Assembly (NCBI GenBank): GCA_964552235.1
Contig: CAZKGO010000008.1
Location: forward strand, 1-64,000
Source: CAVTHK01 sp964552235
GTDB lineage: Bacteria > Spirochaetota > Spirochaetia > SZUA-6 > CAVTHK01
Direction of reading: 5' to 3'
DNA length: 64,000 bases
This document shows positions 15,105-22,961 of this stretch, one piece after another. A program made the translations under genes and the position numbers. Numbering within the stretch: position 1 is the first letter of the stretch; every line of letters begins with the position of its first letter. The notes beneath the pieces are model-generated. The model was given only the letters and a program-made list of their open reading frames with translations. It made no database searches and was not told where the DNA came from.

Positions 15105-17202
15105 CCATCACGGCCGGAGCGCGGGAGCCTGTTCCCCTTCCGGCTCGGACACGGCGCGATCCGGTCATGAGAAGTCTGCGCGCGGACCTCTGGCGCGCTT
15201 CGCCCTCTCGGCAATCCTGCTGATTCTCCCGCGGACGGCCTTCGCGCAGCCGGAGGTGGCCTCCCTGCGCTCTCTAGAGGAGATGCAGTGGGGAGTCCGC
15301 GCCTTTCATTCGGCGGCGTTCAACAACGCGATCCTCTCCCTGGAGCGGGCCATCAGCCTCGACACGACCAACCTGCTCGCCCGGCAGTGGCTCGGCCGTG
15401 CGCTCTACCGCAACGGCCTCGAGGAGGAGGCGCTCGCCGAGTGGCGCTTCGTCGCCGCAAAGGGCGGCGGCGGCGCTGCGCTGGAGGCGCTGATCGGCAC
15501 CGTCGCCTCGCGCCGTTCGCTGCAGCGCGTGCTCGCCCCGCACGAGAGCTACTCGCTGGTCTCGAGCATCGAGGCGACCGACCGCCGCGACCCGCGCCTC
15601 GGCAAGCCCACGGCCGTTCGGGCCCGGTCCGACGGGACCTTCTACGTCGTGTCCTACACCTCCACCCAGATCCAGCGGCTGGACTCCAACTTCAGCGTCG
15701 TGGGCATCGTTCGCGGCGGGCTCCAGGGCTTCAACCGTCCCTTCGACATCGTCGAGAGCGATGAGGGGCAGCTGTTCGTCTCGGAGTACGGGGCAAACCA
15801 GGTGACCCGATGCTCCCCTTCGGGGGAAAGGCTCGCGACGATCGGCGGCTCGGGCGTCGCCCCCGGCAGGCTGCTGGGCCCGCAGTACCTGGCCACGGAT
15901 TCCAGGGGCTACCTGTACGTCAGCGAGTACGGCAACCGCCGCGTCAGCAAGTTCGACACCGAGGGCAACTTCGTCCTCACGATCGGGACGCGGGGCCCGG
16001 GTTTTCCGGGCCTCGAGGAGCCGACGGGCATCGCGGTCCAGGACGACCGTCTGTACGTCGCCGACCGCAGCCGAGGCGTCCTGCAGGTGTTCGACCTCAC
16101 GGGCAACTACATGGGCGCCGTGGGCAGCTTGCGCGAGCCCGAAGGCGTCCATGCCGCAGGCGGGGGGCGGCTGCTGGTCGCTCAGAAGGGCTCGATCGTC
16201 GTGCTGGATGTCCGCGCGCAGACCGTCGAGCCGCTCGCCGATCCGTTCCCGCGGGTCGGGCGGATCCTCGGCCTGTCCATCGACGTGAACTCCGACGTGC
16301 TGGCTGCCGATTTCGACGAGGCCAAGGTCCTGTACTTCGCCAAGTCGCAGACCCTCTACTCCGGCCTGTTCGTGCAGGTCGAACGGGTCTCGGCCGACCG
16401 TTTCCCGCAGGTCGTCGTCGATGTGTCGGTAAGCGAGCGCTCCGGCAGGCCGGTTCTCGGGCTCACGCGCGAGAATTTTGTCGTGAGCGAACGCCTGCGG
16501 CCGGTCGCCGATCTGCAGCTCGCCGTGCCCGCCTCTGCGGCGCGGCCACTCTACGTGATGCTGCTCGCCGAGAAGTCACAGCAGATGCGAAGCCGCGGCC
16601 CGCAGCTGGCCCGGGCGGTCGAGGAGCTGTACGCGGGCCTGGAAGGCTCCGGATCGCTGGGCCTCGCTGCGGCCTCCCGGCAGGCGAGCCTGCCGATTGC
16701 CGCGGACGGGCGCAGGCTCGCGCTCAGGGAAGCTGCCGTCGCCGACGACTACTCCGATGACTGGCGATTCGACCAGGGCGTGCGCCTGGCTGCGTCCCAG
16801 CTGGCCGGCTCGCGGGCGCGGCGGGCCCTGGTCTTTCTGTCGACCGGCTCCCTCGGCCCCAGCCCCTATGCGCAGTACTCTCTCATGGAGCTGGCCCAGT
16901 ACCTGCGCAACAACGACGTCTCGTTCCACGTGCTGCAGATCGGCCCCGAACCGGTGCACCCCGACCTTGCGTTCCTGGCGGGCCGCACCGGCGGCTCGAC
17001 GACTTGGGCCGACGCGCCGCGGCGGGTGCGGCCCGTCGTCGACGCGGTCAAGGCCTGGGTGCCGCCCACGTACACGCTGCGCTTCGCCTCGAGCGCCGAC
17101 GCCGACTTCGGGCGCGCCTACATCGAGCTGCAGGTCGACGTCACGCAGCAGCGCCGCAGCGGCCGCGACGAGTCCGGCTACTACGCACCGCGGCAGTATT
17201 GA
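15097..17202 (+). CDS. secreted NHL-repeat beta-propeller protein with vWA-like C-terminal domain
   Basis: 701 aa. A long basic n-region precedes a hydrophobic core and an Ala-x-Ala end near residue 50 (export signal). Residues ~60-125 are TPR-like. Residues ~150-420 are a six-bladed propeller of NHL type, with repeated phases such as LFVSEYGANQVTRCSPSGE, LYVSEYGNRRVSKFDTEGN and LYVADRSRGVLQVFDLTGN. Residues ~425-680 alternate strands and helices as in vWA domains (LYVMLLAEKSQQMR, ALVFLSTGSLG), though the metal motif is degenerate. The ATG at 15097 lacks a well-placed SD and overlaps the 59-aa gene, so coupling is likely; a CTG nearer the signal core is an alternative. Probably periplasmic or surface binding; the ligand is unknown. 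Confidence 0.85.
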   Translation: MPDHHGRSAGACSPSGSDTARSGHEKSARGPLARFALSAILLILPRTAFAQPEVASLRSLEEMQWGVRAFHSAAFNNAILSLERAISLDTTNLLARQWLGRALYRNGLEEEALAEWRFVAAKGGGGAALEALIGTVASRRSLQRVLAPHESYSLVSSIEATDRRDPRLGKPTAVRARSDGTFYVVSYTSTQIQRLDSNFSVVGIVRGGLQGFNRPFDIVESDEGQLFVSEYGANQVTRCSPSGERLATIGGSGVAPGRLLGPQYLATDSRGYLYVSEYGNRRVSKFDTEGNFVLTIGTRGPGFPGLEEPTGIAVQDDRLYVADRSRGVLQVFDLTGNYMGAVGSLREPEGVHAAGGGRLLVAQKGSIVVLDVRAQTVEPLADPFPRVGRILGLSIDVNSDVLAADFDEAKVLYFAKSQTLYSGLFVQVERVSADRFPQVVVDVSVSERSGRPVLGLTRENFVVSERLRPVADLQLAVPASAARPLYVMLLAEKSQQMRSRGPQLARAVEELYAGLEGSGSLGLAAASRQASLPIAADGRRLALREAAVADDYSDDWRFDQGVRLAASQLAGSRARRALVFLSTGSLGPSPYAQYSLMELAQYLRNNDVSFHVLQIGPEPVHPDLAFLAGRTGGSTTWADAPRRVRPVVDAVKAWVPPTYTLRFASSADADFGRAYIELQVDVTQQRRSGRDESGYYAPRQY

Positions 17203-17206
17203 CCGC

Positions 17207-17527
17207 CTACCCGCGGCCCACGGCCGCGAGAGCCTTCTCCTTGTCCTCGATCTTCTTCTGAAGGTCCCTGATCTCCGCCACGAGGCCCTGCACCTCGGGC
17301 GCTGACGCCGGGACCGAGCTCTGGCCCGACTCCGACAGCACGCGATAGACCTGGCTGCCGAGCAGCGCGAACCTGCGCTCCACGTCCTTTTCCAGTCGCA
17401 TGATCTCGTACTTCAGCACGCCCTTCTCGCCGAGCTCCCGCGCCTTCTCGGCAGCCTGTTCCATGCCTTTGCGCGTCGTCTCGACCCCCTGGCTCATCAC
17501 CTGCTTCATTCTCTCGAAGAAATCCAT
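17207..17527 (-). CDS. 106-aa coiled-coil protein
   Basis: Small cytoplasmic, strongly helical protein; the N-terminus reads MDFFERMKQVMSQGVE and the C-terminal third is a heptad coiled coil. It resembles the N-terminal part of bacterial proteins that begin MGFFDKLK and often end in a zinc ribbon, but this one has no Cys. SD GGGAGG lies four bases before ATG 17527. It converges with the NHL gene with a four-base gap. No function assigned. Confidence 0.75.
   Translation of the reverse strand: MDFFERMKQVMSQGVETTRKGMEQAAEKARELGEKGVLKYEIMRLEKDVERRFALLGSQVYRVLSESGQSSVPASAPEVQGLVAEIRDLQKKIEDKEKALAAVGRG
17212..17228. terminator. GC hairpin at a convergent gene junction
   Basis: CGCGGCC, loop CAC, GGCCGCG: a perfect 7-bp stem just after the NHL stop (17202) and inside the last codons of the minus-strand 106-aa gene. 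No T-run; candidate Rho-assisted or bidirectional end. Confidence 0.35.
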
Positions 17528-17629
17528 GGTGCCTCCCGTGGCTCGCGTGTGACCAGCCGAGCATAACCATATGCCGCGCCCGAGACAAGCGTGGGCGTCC
17601 GCCGCGGAGGCCCGCCGGGGCCCTTTGTC

Positions 17630-17659
17630 TTGACACCAAAAACAGCCGCGTGGTAGCTT
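17630..17659 (+). promoter_or_regulatory. yebC-ruvCAB-queA promoter
   Basis: Perfect TTGACA (17630-17635), 18 bp, TAGCTT (17654-17659); predicted start near 17666, 35 nt before the yebC ATG. Confidence 0.75.
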
Positions 17660-17700
17660 CTTCGGCCGGAGAGCCGGTCCGGCCGGCTCGAGGAGTCGAC

Positions 17701-18444
17701 ATGTCCGGCCACAGCAAGTGGGCCACGATCAAGCACAAGAAGGGGGCGCTCGACGCCAAGCGCGGCAAGACCTTCACCAAGATCATCAAGGAGATCAGCG
17801 TCGCCGCCAAGATGGGCGGGGGCGATCCGGAGGCCAACCCGAGGCTGCGCAACGCACTGCTGAAAGCCCGGTCCGCCAACATGCCCAAGGACAACATCGA
17901 CCGCGCCATCAAGAAGGGCACCGGTGAGCTCGAGGGCGTGACCTACAGCGAGATCACCTACGAGGGATACGCCCCCGGCGGGGTGGCCCTCCTGATCTCC
18001 GTGCTCACCGACAACAAGAACCGCACCGCTGCCGAGATCCGCAACGTGCTGTCCAAGGGCGGCGGCAATCTCGGCGCCACCGGCAGCGTGTCCCACATGT
18101 TCAGGCGCAGGGCCATCATCGGCCTGGAAGCGGACAGGTACTCCGAAGACGATGTGATGGCGGTCGTGCTGGACGCCGGCGCCGAGGACGTGACCAACGA
18201 CGGCGAGCTCATCGAGGTGACGGCGCCGCCGGAGGCGTTCGAGGCCGTCCTCAAAGCGCTCGAGGCCGCCGGGATGCGGCACAGCATGGCGGAGATCTCG
18301 ATGCTGGCCGACACCTATCTGTCCCTCGGCCAGGACGAGACCCGCAAGGTCGTGCGCCTCATCGAAGCCCTCGAGGACAACGACGACGTCCAGAGCGTCG
18401 CCTCGAACCTCGACATCCCCAAGGGCTTCGCGATGGATGAATGA
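17701..18444 (+). CDS. yebC: YebC/PmpR-family protein (DUF28)
   Basis: 247 aa, typical size. The start MSGHSKWATIKHKK and the following KDNIDRAIKKGTG are hallmarks of the family. Members act as transcriptional regulators or, for one branch, as translation factors that relieve ribosome stalling on proline stretches (TACO1/YebC). Cytoplasmic. SD AGGAG is six bases before ATG 17701. The stop overlaps ruvC's ATG by four bases; the yebC-ruvC-ruvA-ruvB order is widely conserved and suggests co-regulation with Holliday junction processing. Confidence 0.97.
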   Translation: MSGHSKWATIKHKKGALDAKRGKTFTKIIKEISVAAKMGGGDPEANPRLRNALLKARSANMPKDNIDRAIKKGTGELEGVTYSEITYEGYAPGGVALLISVLTDNKNRTAAEIRNVLSKGGGNLGATGSVSHMFRRRAIIGLEADRYSEDDVMAVVLDAGAEDVTNDGELIEVTAPPEAFEAVLKALEAAGMRHSMAEISMLADTYLSLGQDETRKVVRLIEALEDNDDVQSVASNLDIPKGFAMDE

Positions 18445-18944
18445 CCAGGATCCTGGGCATCGATCCGGGACTCGCGGCGACAGGCTACGGTGTCATCGAC
18501 GCAGACGGCAACCGCTTCTCTCACGTGGCCGACGGCGTGATCGAGACCAGCGCGAGGGCGTCCGCGGGGCAGCGGCTGCTGCGGCTCCAAGAGGCTCTCG
18601 GCGAGATCCTGCGCACCTACCACCCGAGCGAGGCGGGCGTCGAGCGGCTGTACTTCGGGCGCAACGCCACCACGGCGATCCCGGTGGCCGAGGCCCGCGG
18701 CGTCGTGCTGTGCACGCTGGCAGCGGCAGGCGTCGCCTGCTACGAGTACACGCCGGCCACGGTCAAGCAGGCCGTCGTCGGCAGGGGCAGAGCCGAAAAG
18801 GGGCAGGTCCAGGAGATGGTGCGCCTGATCTTCAGGCTGGGCGACCGGCCGGCGAGCACCCACTCGGCTGACGCGCTCGCCGTCGCGTTCTGCCACAGCA
18901 CGCAGTCGCGGCTCGGCCGCCTTGTCGGCGGGCGCACCCCCTAG
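18441..18944 (+). CDS. ruvC: Holliday junction resolvase RuvC
   Basis: 167 aa, normal length. RNase H-like fold with catalytic residues visible: D8 in GIDPGL, E68 in GVERLYF, H141 and D144 in THSADALA (the His variant also occurs in Thermus RuvC). It cuts four-way junctions symmetrically after RuvAB branch migration. Translation is probably coupled to yebC by the ATGA overlap; ruvA follows after 11 bp. Confidence 0.97.
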   Translation: MTRILGIDPGLAATGYGVIDADGNRFSHVADGVIETSARASAGQRLLRLQEALGEILRTYHPSEAGVERLYFGRNATTAIPVAEARGVVLCTLAAAGVACYEYTPATVKQAVVGRGRAEKGQVQEMVRLIFRLGDRPASTHSADALAVAFCHSTQSRLGRLVGGRTP

Positions 18945-18955
18945 AGAGGCGGATC

Positions 18956-19552
18956 ATGTTCAACAGCCTGCGCGGCGAGATCACCCGCAAGGACGCCGAC
19001 CGGCTGCTGCTGGCCTGCGGCGGCCTCGAGTGGGAGATCTGGACGTCGGCCCAATCCCTCGCCTCGCTGCCGGCGCCGGGGGAGGAAGCCCGCGTCTACA
19101 CCCACCTCCACCATCGCGACGACGCCATGCGGCTGTACGGGTTCGCCACGGCGGCCGAACGGGACCTCTTCCTGGAGCTCATGCGGGTGGAGGGCGTGGG
19201 GCCCCGCGTGGGGCTGCGCATCCTCTCGGGCATGGACGCCGGCCGCTTTGCCGAGGCGATCGAACGCGGCGACCTCGCCACGCTCACCTCGGTGCCCGGC
19301 GTCGGCGAAAAGATGGCTCAAAAGATCCTCCTGCGCCTCAAGGGCAAGCTGGCGCCTGACCAAGGCGGCGGCGTGCACGAGGACATCGTGGCGGCCCTCG
19401 CCGGCATGGGCTTCGACCGCAGGCAGGCGCGCGACGCCGTCAACGAGGCGAGCCGCGAAAGCGACGCCGCGCAGCTGGAAGGCGAGCAGAGGGAGCGAGA
19501 CATCCTCACGCGCGCGATGAAGCTCCTCGGAGGCAGGAAGCAGCCGAGATGA
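18956..19552 (+). CDS. ruvA: Holliday junction DNA helicase subunit RuvA
   Basis: 198 aa, full length. N-terminal OB fold (1-65), two helix-hairpin-helix motifs (EGVGPRVGLRIL near 80 and PGVGEKMAQKIL near 113), a short acidic linker and a C-terminal three-helix domain (EDIVAALAGMGF...) that contacts RuvB. It binds the four-way junction and loads the RuvB motor. SD AGAGAGG precedes ATG 18956. The stop overlaps ruvB's ATG (ATGA). Confidence 0.97.
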   Translation: MFNSLRGEITRKDADRLLLACGGLEWEIWTSAQSLASLPAPGEEARVYTHLHHRDDAMRLYGFATAAERDLFLELMRVEGVGPRVGLRILSGMDAGRFAEAIERGDLATLTSVPGVGEKMAQKILLRLKGKLAPDQGGGVHEDIVAALAGMGFDRRQARDAVNEASRESDAAQLEGEQRERDILTRAMKLLGGRKQPR

Positions 19553-20574
19553 AGGACAAACGCCTGGCAGCGGGCCAGTACCTCGACAGCCACGACCAGG
19601 ATGAGCACGCGCTGCGGCCGAAGCGGCTCGCCGACTTTGTCGGTCAGCGCCGGCTCAAGGACAACCTGGCGGTCTTCATCGAAGCGGCGCGCAGACGGGG
19701 CGAAACGCTCGACCACGTGTTCCTCTCGGGGCCGCCGGGCCTGGGCAAGACCACGCTGGCCGGGATCGTCGCCAACGAGCTCGGCGCCACGCTGCGGGCC
19801 ACCTCCGCCCCCGCCCTCGAGAAGCCGGGCGACCTGAATGCCCTCCTCACATCGCTGGAAGAGCGCAACGTGTTCTTCATCGATGAGATCCACCGGCTGC
19901 GCCCGCCGGTCGAGGAGATCCTCTACTCGGCGATGGAGGACTTCGAGATCGACGTGGTGATCGGTCAGGGGCCGGGGGCGCGCTCGATCAAGATCCCGCT
20001 GCCGCCGTTTACCCTCATCGGCGCCACGACCAAGACCGGACTGGTGTCCGGGCCGCTTTATTCGCGCTTCGGCATCACGTGGCGGCTCGACTTTTACGAG
20101 CCGGAGGACCTCGCCCGGATCGTGCGCCGCTCCGCCTCGATCCTGGGCGTGACGCTCGAAGACGAGGCGGTGGCTCTGCTGGCCCGCTGCTCGCGCGGCA
20201 CCCCCCGCATCGCCAATCGCCTCCTGCGGCGCATGCGGGATTTCTCCGAGGTGTGGGGCAGCGGGACCATCACGCCCGGCATCGTCGACAGGGGGCTGAA
20301 ATCCCTCGAGATCGACGACGCGGGGCTCGACAAGCTCGACCGCACGATCCTGCGCACCATCATCGAGCGCTACAAAGGGGGCCCCGTCGGCTCCGAGACC
20401 CTCGCCATCTCGATCGGCGAGTCGACGGACGCTCTCGAGGACGTCTATGAGCCCTACCTGATCCAGGCCGGCTTCCTCAAGCGGACCACGCGCGGCCGCA
20501 TGGTCACCGAGGGCGCCTTCCGGCACCTGAACATCGCCGTCCCCCGCGATGAGGACCAGCGACTTCTCTTTTGA
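19549..20574 (+). CDS. ruvB: Holliday junction branch migration ATPase RuvB
   Basis: 341 aa. AAA+ ATPase: Walker A GPPGLGKTT with K67, Walker B IDEIH with D112 and E113, sensor-1 GATTK near residue 165, the arginine-finger stretch LYSRFGI near 175, then a winged-helix C-domain (LDRTILRTIIERYKGGPVG). It drives branch migration as a hexameric ring with RuvA. Its last 26 bp overlap the start of queA in another frame. Confidence 0.98.
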   Translation: MKDKRLAAGQYLDSHDQDEHALRPKRLADFVGQRRLKDNLAVFIEAARRRGETLDHVFLSGPPGLGKTTLAGIVANELGATLRATSAPALEKPGDLNALLTSLEERNVFFIDEIHRLRPPVEEILYSAMEDFEIDVVIGQGPGARSIKIPLPPFTLIGATTKTGLVSGPLYSRFGITWRLDFYEPEDLARIVRRSASILGVTLEDEAVALLARCSRGTPRIANRLLRRMRDFSEVWGSGTITPGIVDRGLKSLEIDDAGLDKLDRTILRTIIERYKGGPVGSETLAISIGESTDALEDVYEPYLIQAGFLKRTTRGRMVTEGAFRHLNIAVPRDEDQRLLF

Positions 20575-21568
20575 GGTCCCCGAGGAGCTCATCGCTCAGA
20601 GGCCTCCGCAGGTCCGCGGCGCCTCGCGCCTGCTGGTGGTGCGCCGCCGGGACGGCGAGCTGCTCGACGCGATGGTGAGCGACCTGCCGTCGCTCGCGCC
20701 GCCTCGGGCCCTGCTCGTGCTCAACGACACGCGCGTGCTCAAGGCGCGGCTCTACGGCCGCGCCCTGGACACGGGGGGCGCCGTCGAGATCCTGCTCCTG
20801 CGCCCTTCGGCGCCCGGCGCGTGGGAAGCCCTGGTCTCGAACGCCAGACGTCAGCGCGTGGGCAGGCAGCTGGTCATGCCCGAAGGCCGCGTGGGCCGGA
20901 TCACGGCCGCGTCGGGCGAAACCAGGACGATCGCCTTTGAGCCGCCGATCGACCTCGCCTACCTGGAGCGCAACGGCCACGTCCCCCTCCCCCCCTACAT
21001 ACGCCGCAACGACGACGAGGCCGACAGCGAGCGCTACCAGACGGTGTTCGCCCGGGAGAACGGCTCGGTCGCGGCCCCCACGGCCGGCCTGCACTTCACG
21101 GAGGAGCTGCTGGCCCGCCTGCGGGCGCAGGGCGTCGAAGTCGCCCGGCTCACCCTGCACGTCGGCCTCGGAACCTTTGCCCCGATCCGCGCCCAGCGGC
21201 TCGAAGAGCACCTGATGCACGAGGAGTCGTTTCACCTACCCGAGGAAACGGCGTCGGCCGTCTCGGCTGCGCTGTCGGAGGGGCGGACGGTGCTGGCGGC
21301 AGGTACGACGGTCGTGAGGGCCCTAGAGAGCGCGGCTGCGGGCGGCTGGGCCGCGGGCGGGTGGAGCTCGACGCGGCTGTTCATCAGGCCGGGCTATCGG
21401 TTCGCGGCCACCGGCGCCCTCTTCACCAATTTCCACACGCCCCGCTCGAGCCTGTTCGTGCTGGTGAGCGCCTTTGCCGGCCTCGACCTGATGCGCCGCG
21501 CCTACGCCCGGGCGATCGAGGAGCGCTACCGCTTCTTCTCATACGGCGACGCGATGCTGATCCTGTAG
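20549..21568 (+). CDS. queA: S-adenosylmethionine:tRNA ribosyltransferase-isomerase QueA
   Basis: 339 aa, full length. Diagnostic segments: FEVPEELIAQRPP at the start, LLVLNDTRVLKARL near 55, APTAGLHFTEELL near 175, HVGLGTFAPIR near 203, HEESFHLPEETA near 220 and FTNFHTPRSSLFVLVSAFAG near 290. QueA adds the epoxycyclopentanediol ring from SAM to preQ1 in tRNA during queuosine synthesis. The 26-bp overlap with ruvB means they are transcribed together; ruvB-queA adjacency is common. Confidence 0.98.
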   Translation: MRTSDFSFEVPEELIAQRPPQVRGASRLLVVRRRDGELLDAMVSDLPSLAPPRALLVLNDTRVLKARLYGRALDTGGAVEILLLRPSAPGAWEALVSNARRQRVGRQLVMPEGRVGRITAASGETRTIAFEPPIDLAYLERNGHVPLPPYIRRNDDEADSERYQTVFARENGSVAAPTAGLHFTEELLARLRAQGVEVARLTLHVGLGTFAPIRAQRLEEHLMHEESFHLPEETASAVSAALSEGRTVLAAGTTVVRALESAAAGGWAAGGWSSTRLFIRPGYRFAATGALFTNFHTPRSSLFVLVSAFAGLDLMRRAYARAIEERYRFFSYGDAMLIL

Positions 21569-21574
21569 GAACGG

Positions 21575-22177
21575 CTAGTAGGTGTTCGGACCCATCGCCT
21601 CGAAGGCGGCCCGCGCCCGATCCACGCGCGCCAGCTGCTCGGCGATGATCCGGCGGTAGTCGAGGTCGCCCGAGCGGATCCTGTGCGCCTCGTCCTCCCA
21701 CCGTTGGATCTCTTCGAGGTAGATGCCGTACGGCCGCACCTTCCGCGCCCAGGCCAGCGCCTCCTGCCAGTAGTACAGGCCGCGCTCGTAGAGCCCGCGG
21801 GCGGTCTGGAGGCTCTCGAGGTTCTGCTGCTTCCAGGGGGCGTTGTAGAAGTAGGCGACGCGCTTGTCGTAGAGACTCGCCAGCTTCAGGTGCAGCTCGA
21901 CCAGCTTGAGGTTGACGTGCATCCTGAACAGGGAGCGGTACTGCTCCCACTCCCGGGCGTTTTCGATCCTCGCAAGGGCATACAGCGGGTTGGCAAAGTC
22001 GGCAGTGAGCGCCTGCTCGAGCCAGACGATGTTCTCCATGATGTCGTCGCTGCTCATCACCAGCTGCTCGTGGAACAGGCGGTAGTACTGCTCGGCGTAC
22101 AGGATCCTGTAGGCGGCCAGCGGCCCCGCGAGAAGGGTGAGGCACGCCAGGACGCCGGCAGTCCGGCGGAGGCTCAT
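21575..22177 (-). CDS. secreted helical protein, unknown
   Basis: 200 aa with a clean signal peptide (MSLRRTAGVLACLTLLAGPL, cut near Ala22). The mature part is helical and aromatic-rich (AEQYYRLFHEQL, DKRVAYFYNAPW, RGLYYWQEALAWA), spaced like TPR helices. It is probably periplasmic. Start ATG 22177 overlaps the tmk stop by four bases, so the two are a transcription unit. No family recognised; the linkage to tmk may be only positional. Confidence 0.8.
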   Translation of the reverse strand: MSLRRTAGVLACLTLLAGPLAAYRILYAEQYYRLFHEQLVMSSDDIMENIVWLEQALTADFANPLYALARIENAREWEQYRSLFRMHVNLKLVELHLKLASLYDKRVAYFYNAPWKQQNLESLQTARGLYERGLYYWQEALAWARKVRPYGIYLEEIQRWEDEAHRIRSGDLDYRRIIAEQLARVDRARAAFEAMGPNTY

Positions 22178-22803
22178 GTCTTGATTGTCGGCAGGCCCCC
22201 GACGACGTTCCACACCCTCTCGGCGATCGTCGCGGCGGGCAGCCGGCCGTCCACCCTGTGAATGCGGGTCCCGGCCGTTGCGGCCGCCTCCAGGGCGCGC
22301 TCGTAGCCTGCGGCCACGCGGCGCTGCAGCTCGGCCGCGTCGTAGAGGTCGCGTCCGCTCCTGGCCGCCAACCGGGCCTGGCACACGTCCACCGGCGTGT
22401 CGAGGTAGATCAGGTGGGCCGGCATGGGGAAGCCGCGGTGCAGCTCCAGGACCCCGTCGAAGCTCCACGCGACGCCCTGATAGGCGAGCGACGAGAACAG
22501 GTAGCGGTCGCTCACCACGATCTCGCCGGCGGCCACCCGGTCGCGAATCCCGGTAGCCGGGGCCGCCACGTGCTCCCAGCGGTCGGCGGCAAAGAGCAGG
22601 GCCAGGGTTCGGGCCTCCAGCGGCGGGTCACCCTTGAGGGCCGCGCGGATCACGACGCCGATGGGGCCTGTCGTCGGCTCGCAGGTGCAGTGCCCGCGGA
22701 TCCGCGCGTCGGCCAAGCGGCCCCGCAGCATCTCAAGCTGCGTCGTCGTCCCCGCTCCGTCGAGCCCCTCGAGGACCACGAAGCTGTTCAGTATCTCGCT
22801 CAC
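22174..22803 (-). CDS. tmk: thymidylate kinase (variant P-loop)
   Basis: 209 aa from GTG 22803, which has AGGAG seven bases upstream; the longer frame upstream is low complexity. Family signatures: LEGLDGAGTTTQ P-loop at residues 11-22, the DRYLFSSLAYQG motif near residue 95 and LIYLDTPVDVC near 125. It phosphorylates dTMP to dTDP. Odd point: the P-loop Lys (GxxxxGK) is replaced by Thr19, although the rest of the site looks intact. Either a clade variant or a Tmk-like enzyme with altered chemistry. Confidence 0.85.
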   Translation of the reverse strand: MSEILNSFVVLEGLDGAGTTTQLEMLRGRLADARIRGHCTCEPTTGPIGVVIRAALKGDPPLEARTLALLFAADRWEHVAAPATGIRDRVAAGEIVVSDRYLFSSLAYQGVAWSFDGVLELHRGFPMPAHLIYLDTPVDVCQARLAARSGRDLYDAAELQRRVAAGYERALEAAATAGTRIHRVDGRLPAATIAERVWNVVGGLPTIKT

Positions 22804-22897
22804 CCCAAGGCTCCTGCGCCGCCGGCGCGGCCACCGCCCGCCATCATACCAGATGGCCGGCAACGGACAAACGGGGCTGCCGCCCGCCCCGGCCGCG

Positions 22898-22926
22898 TTG
22901 ATAAAGAACACCGGAGCGGGTATAGT
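22898..22926 (+). promoter_or_regulatory. tamB-bamA-ompH-mutS promoter
   Basis: TTGATA (22898-22903), 17 bp, TATAGT (22921-22926): near consensus. Predicted start near 22933, about 29 nt before the TTG start of tamB. Confidence 0.75.
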
Positions 22927-22961
22927 GCTGGGTACGCGATCGTGAACCGCGGAGCCGCTTT

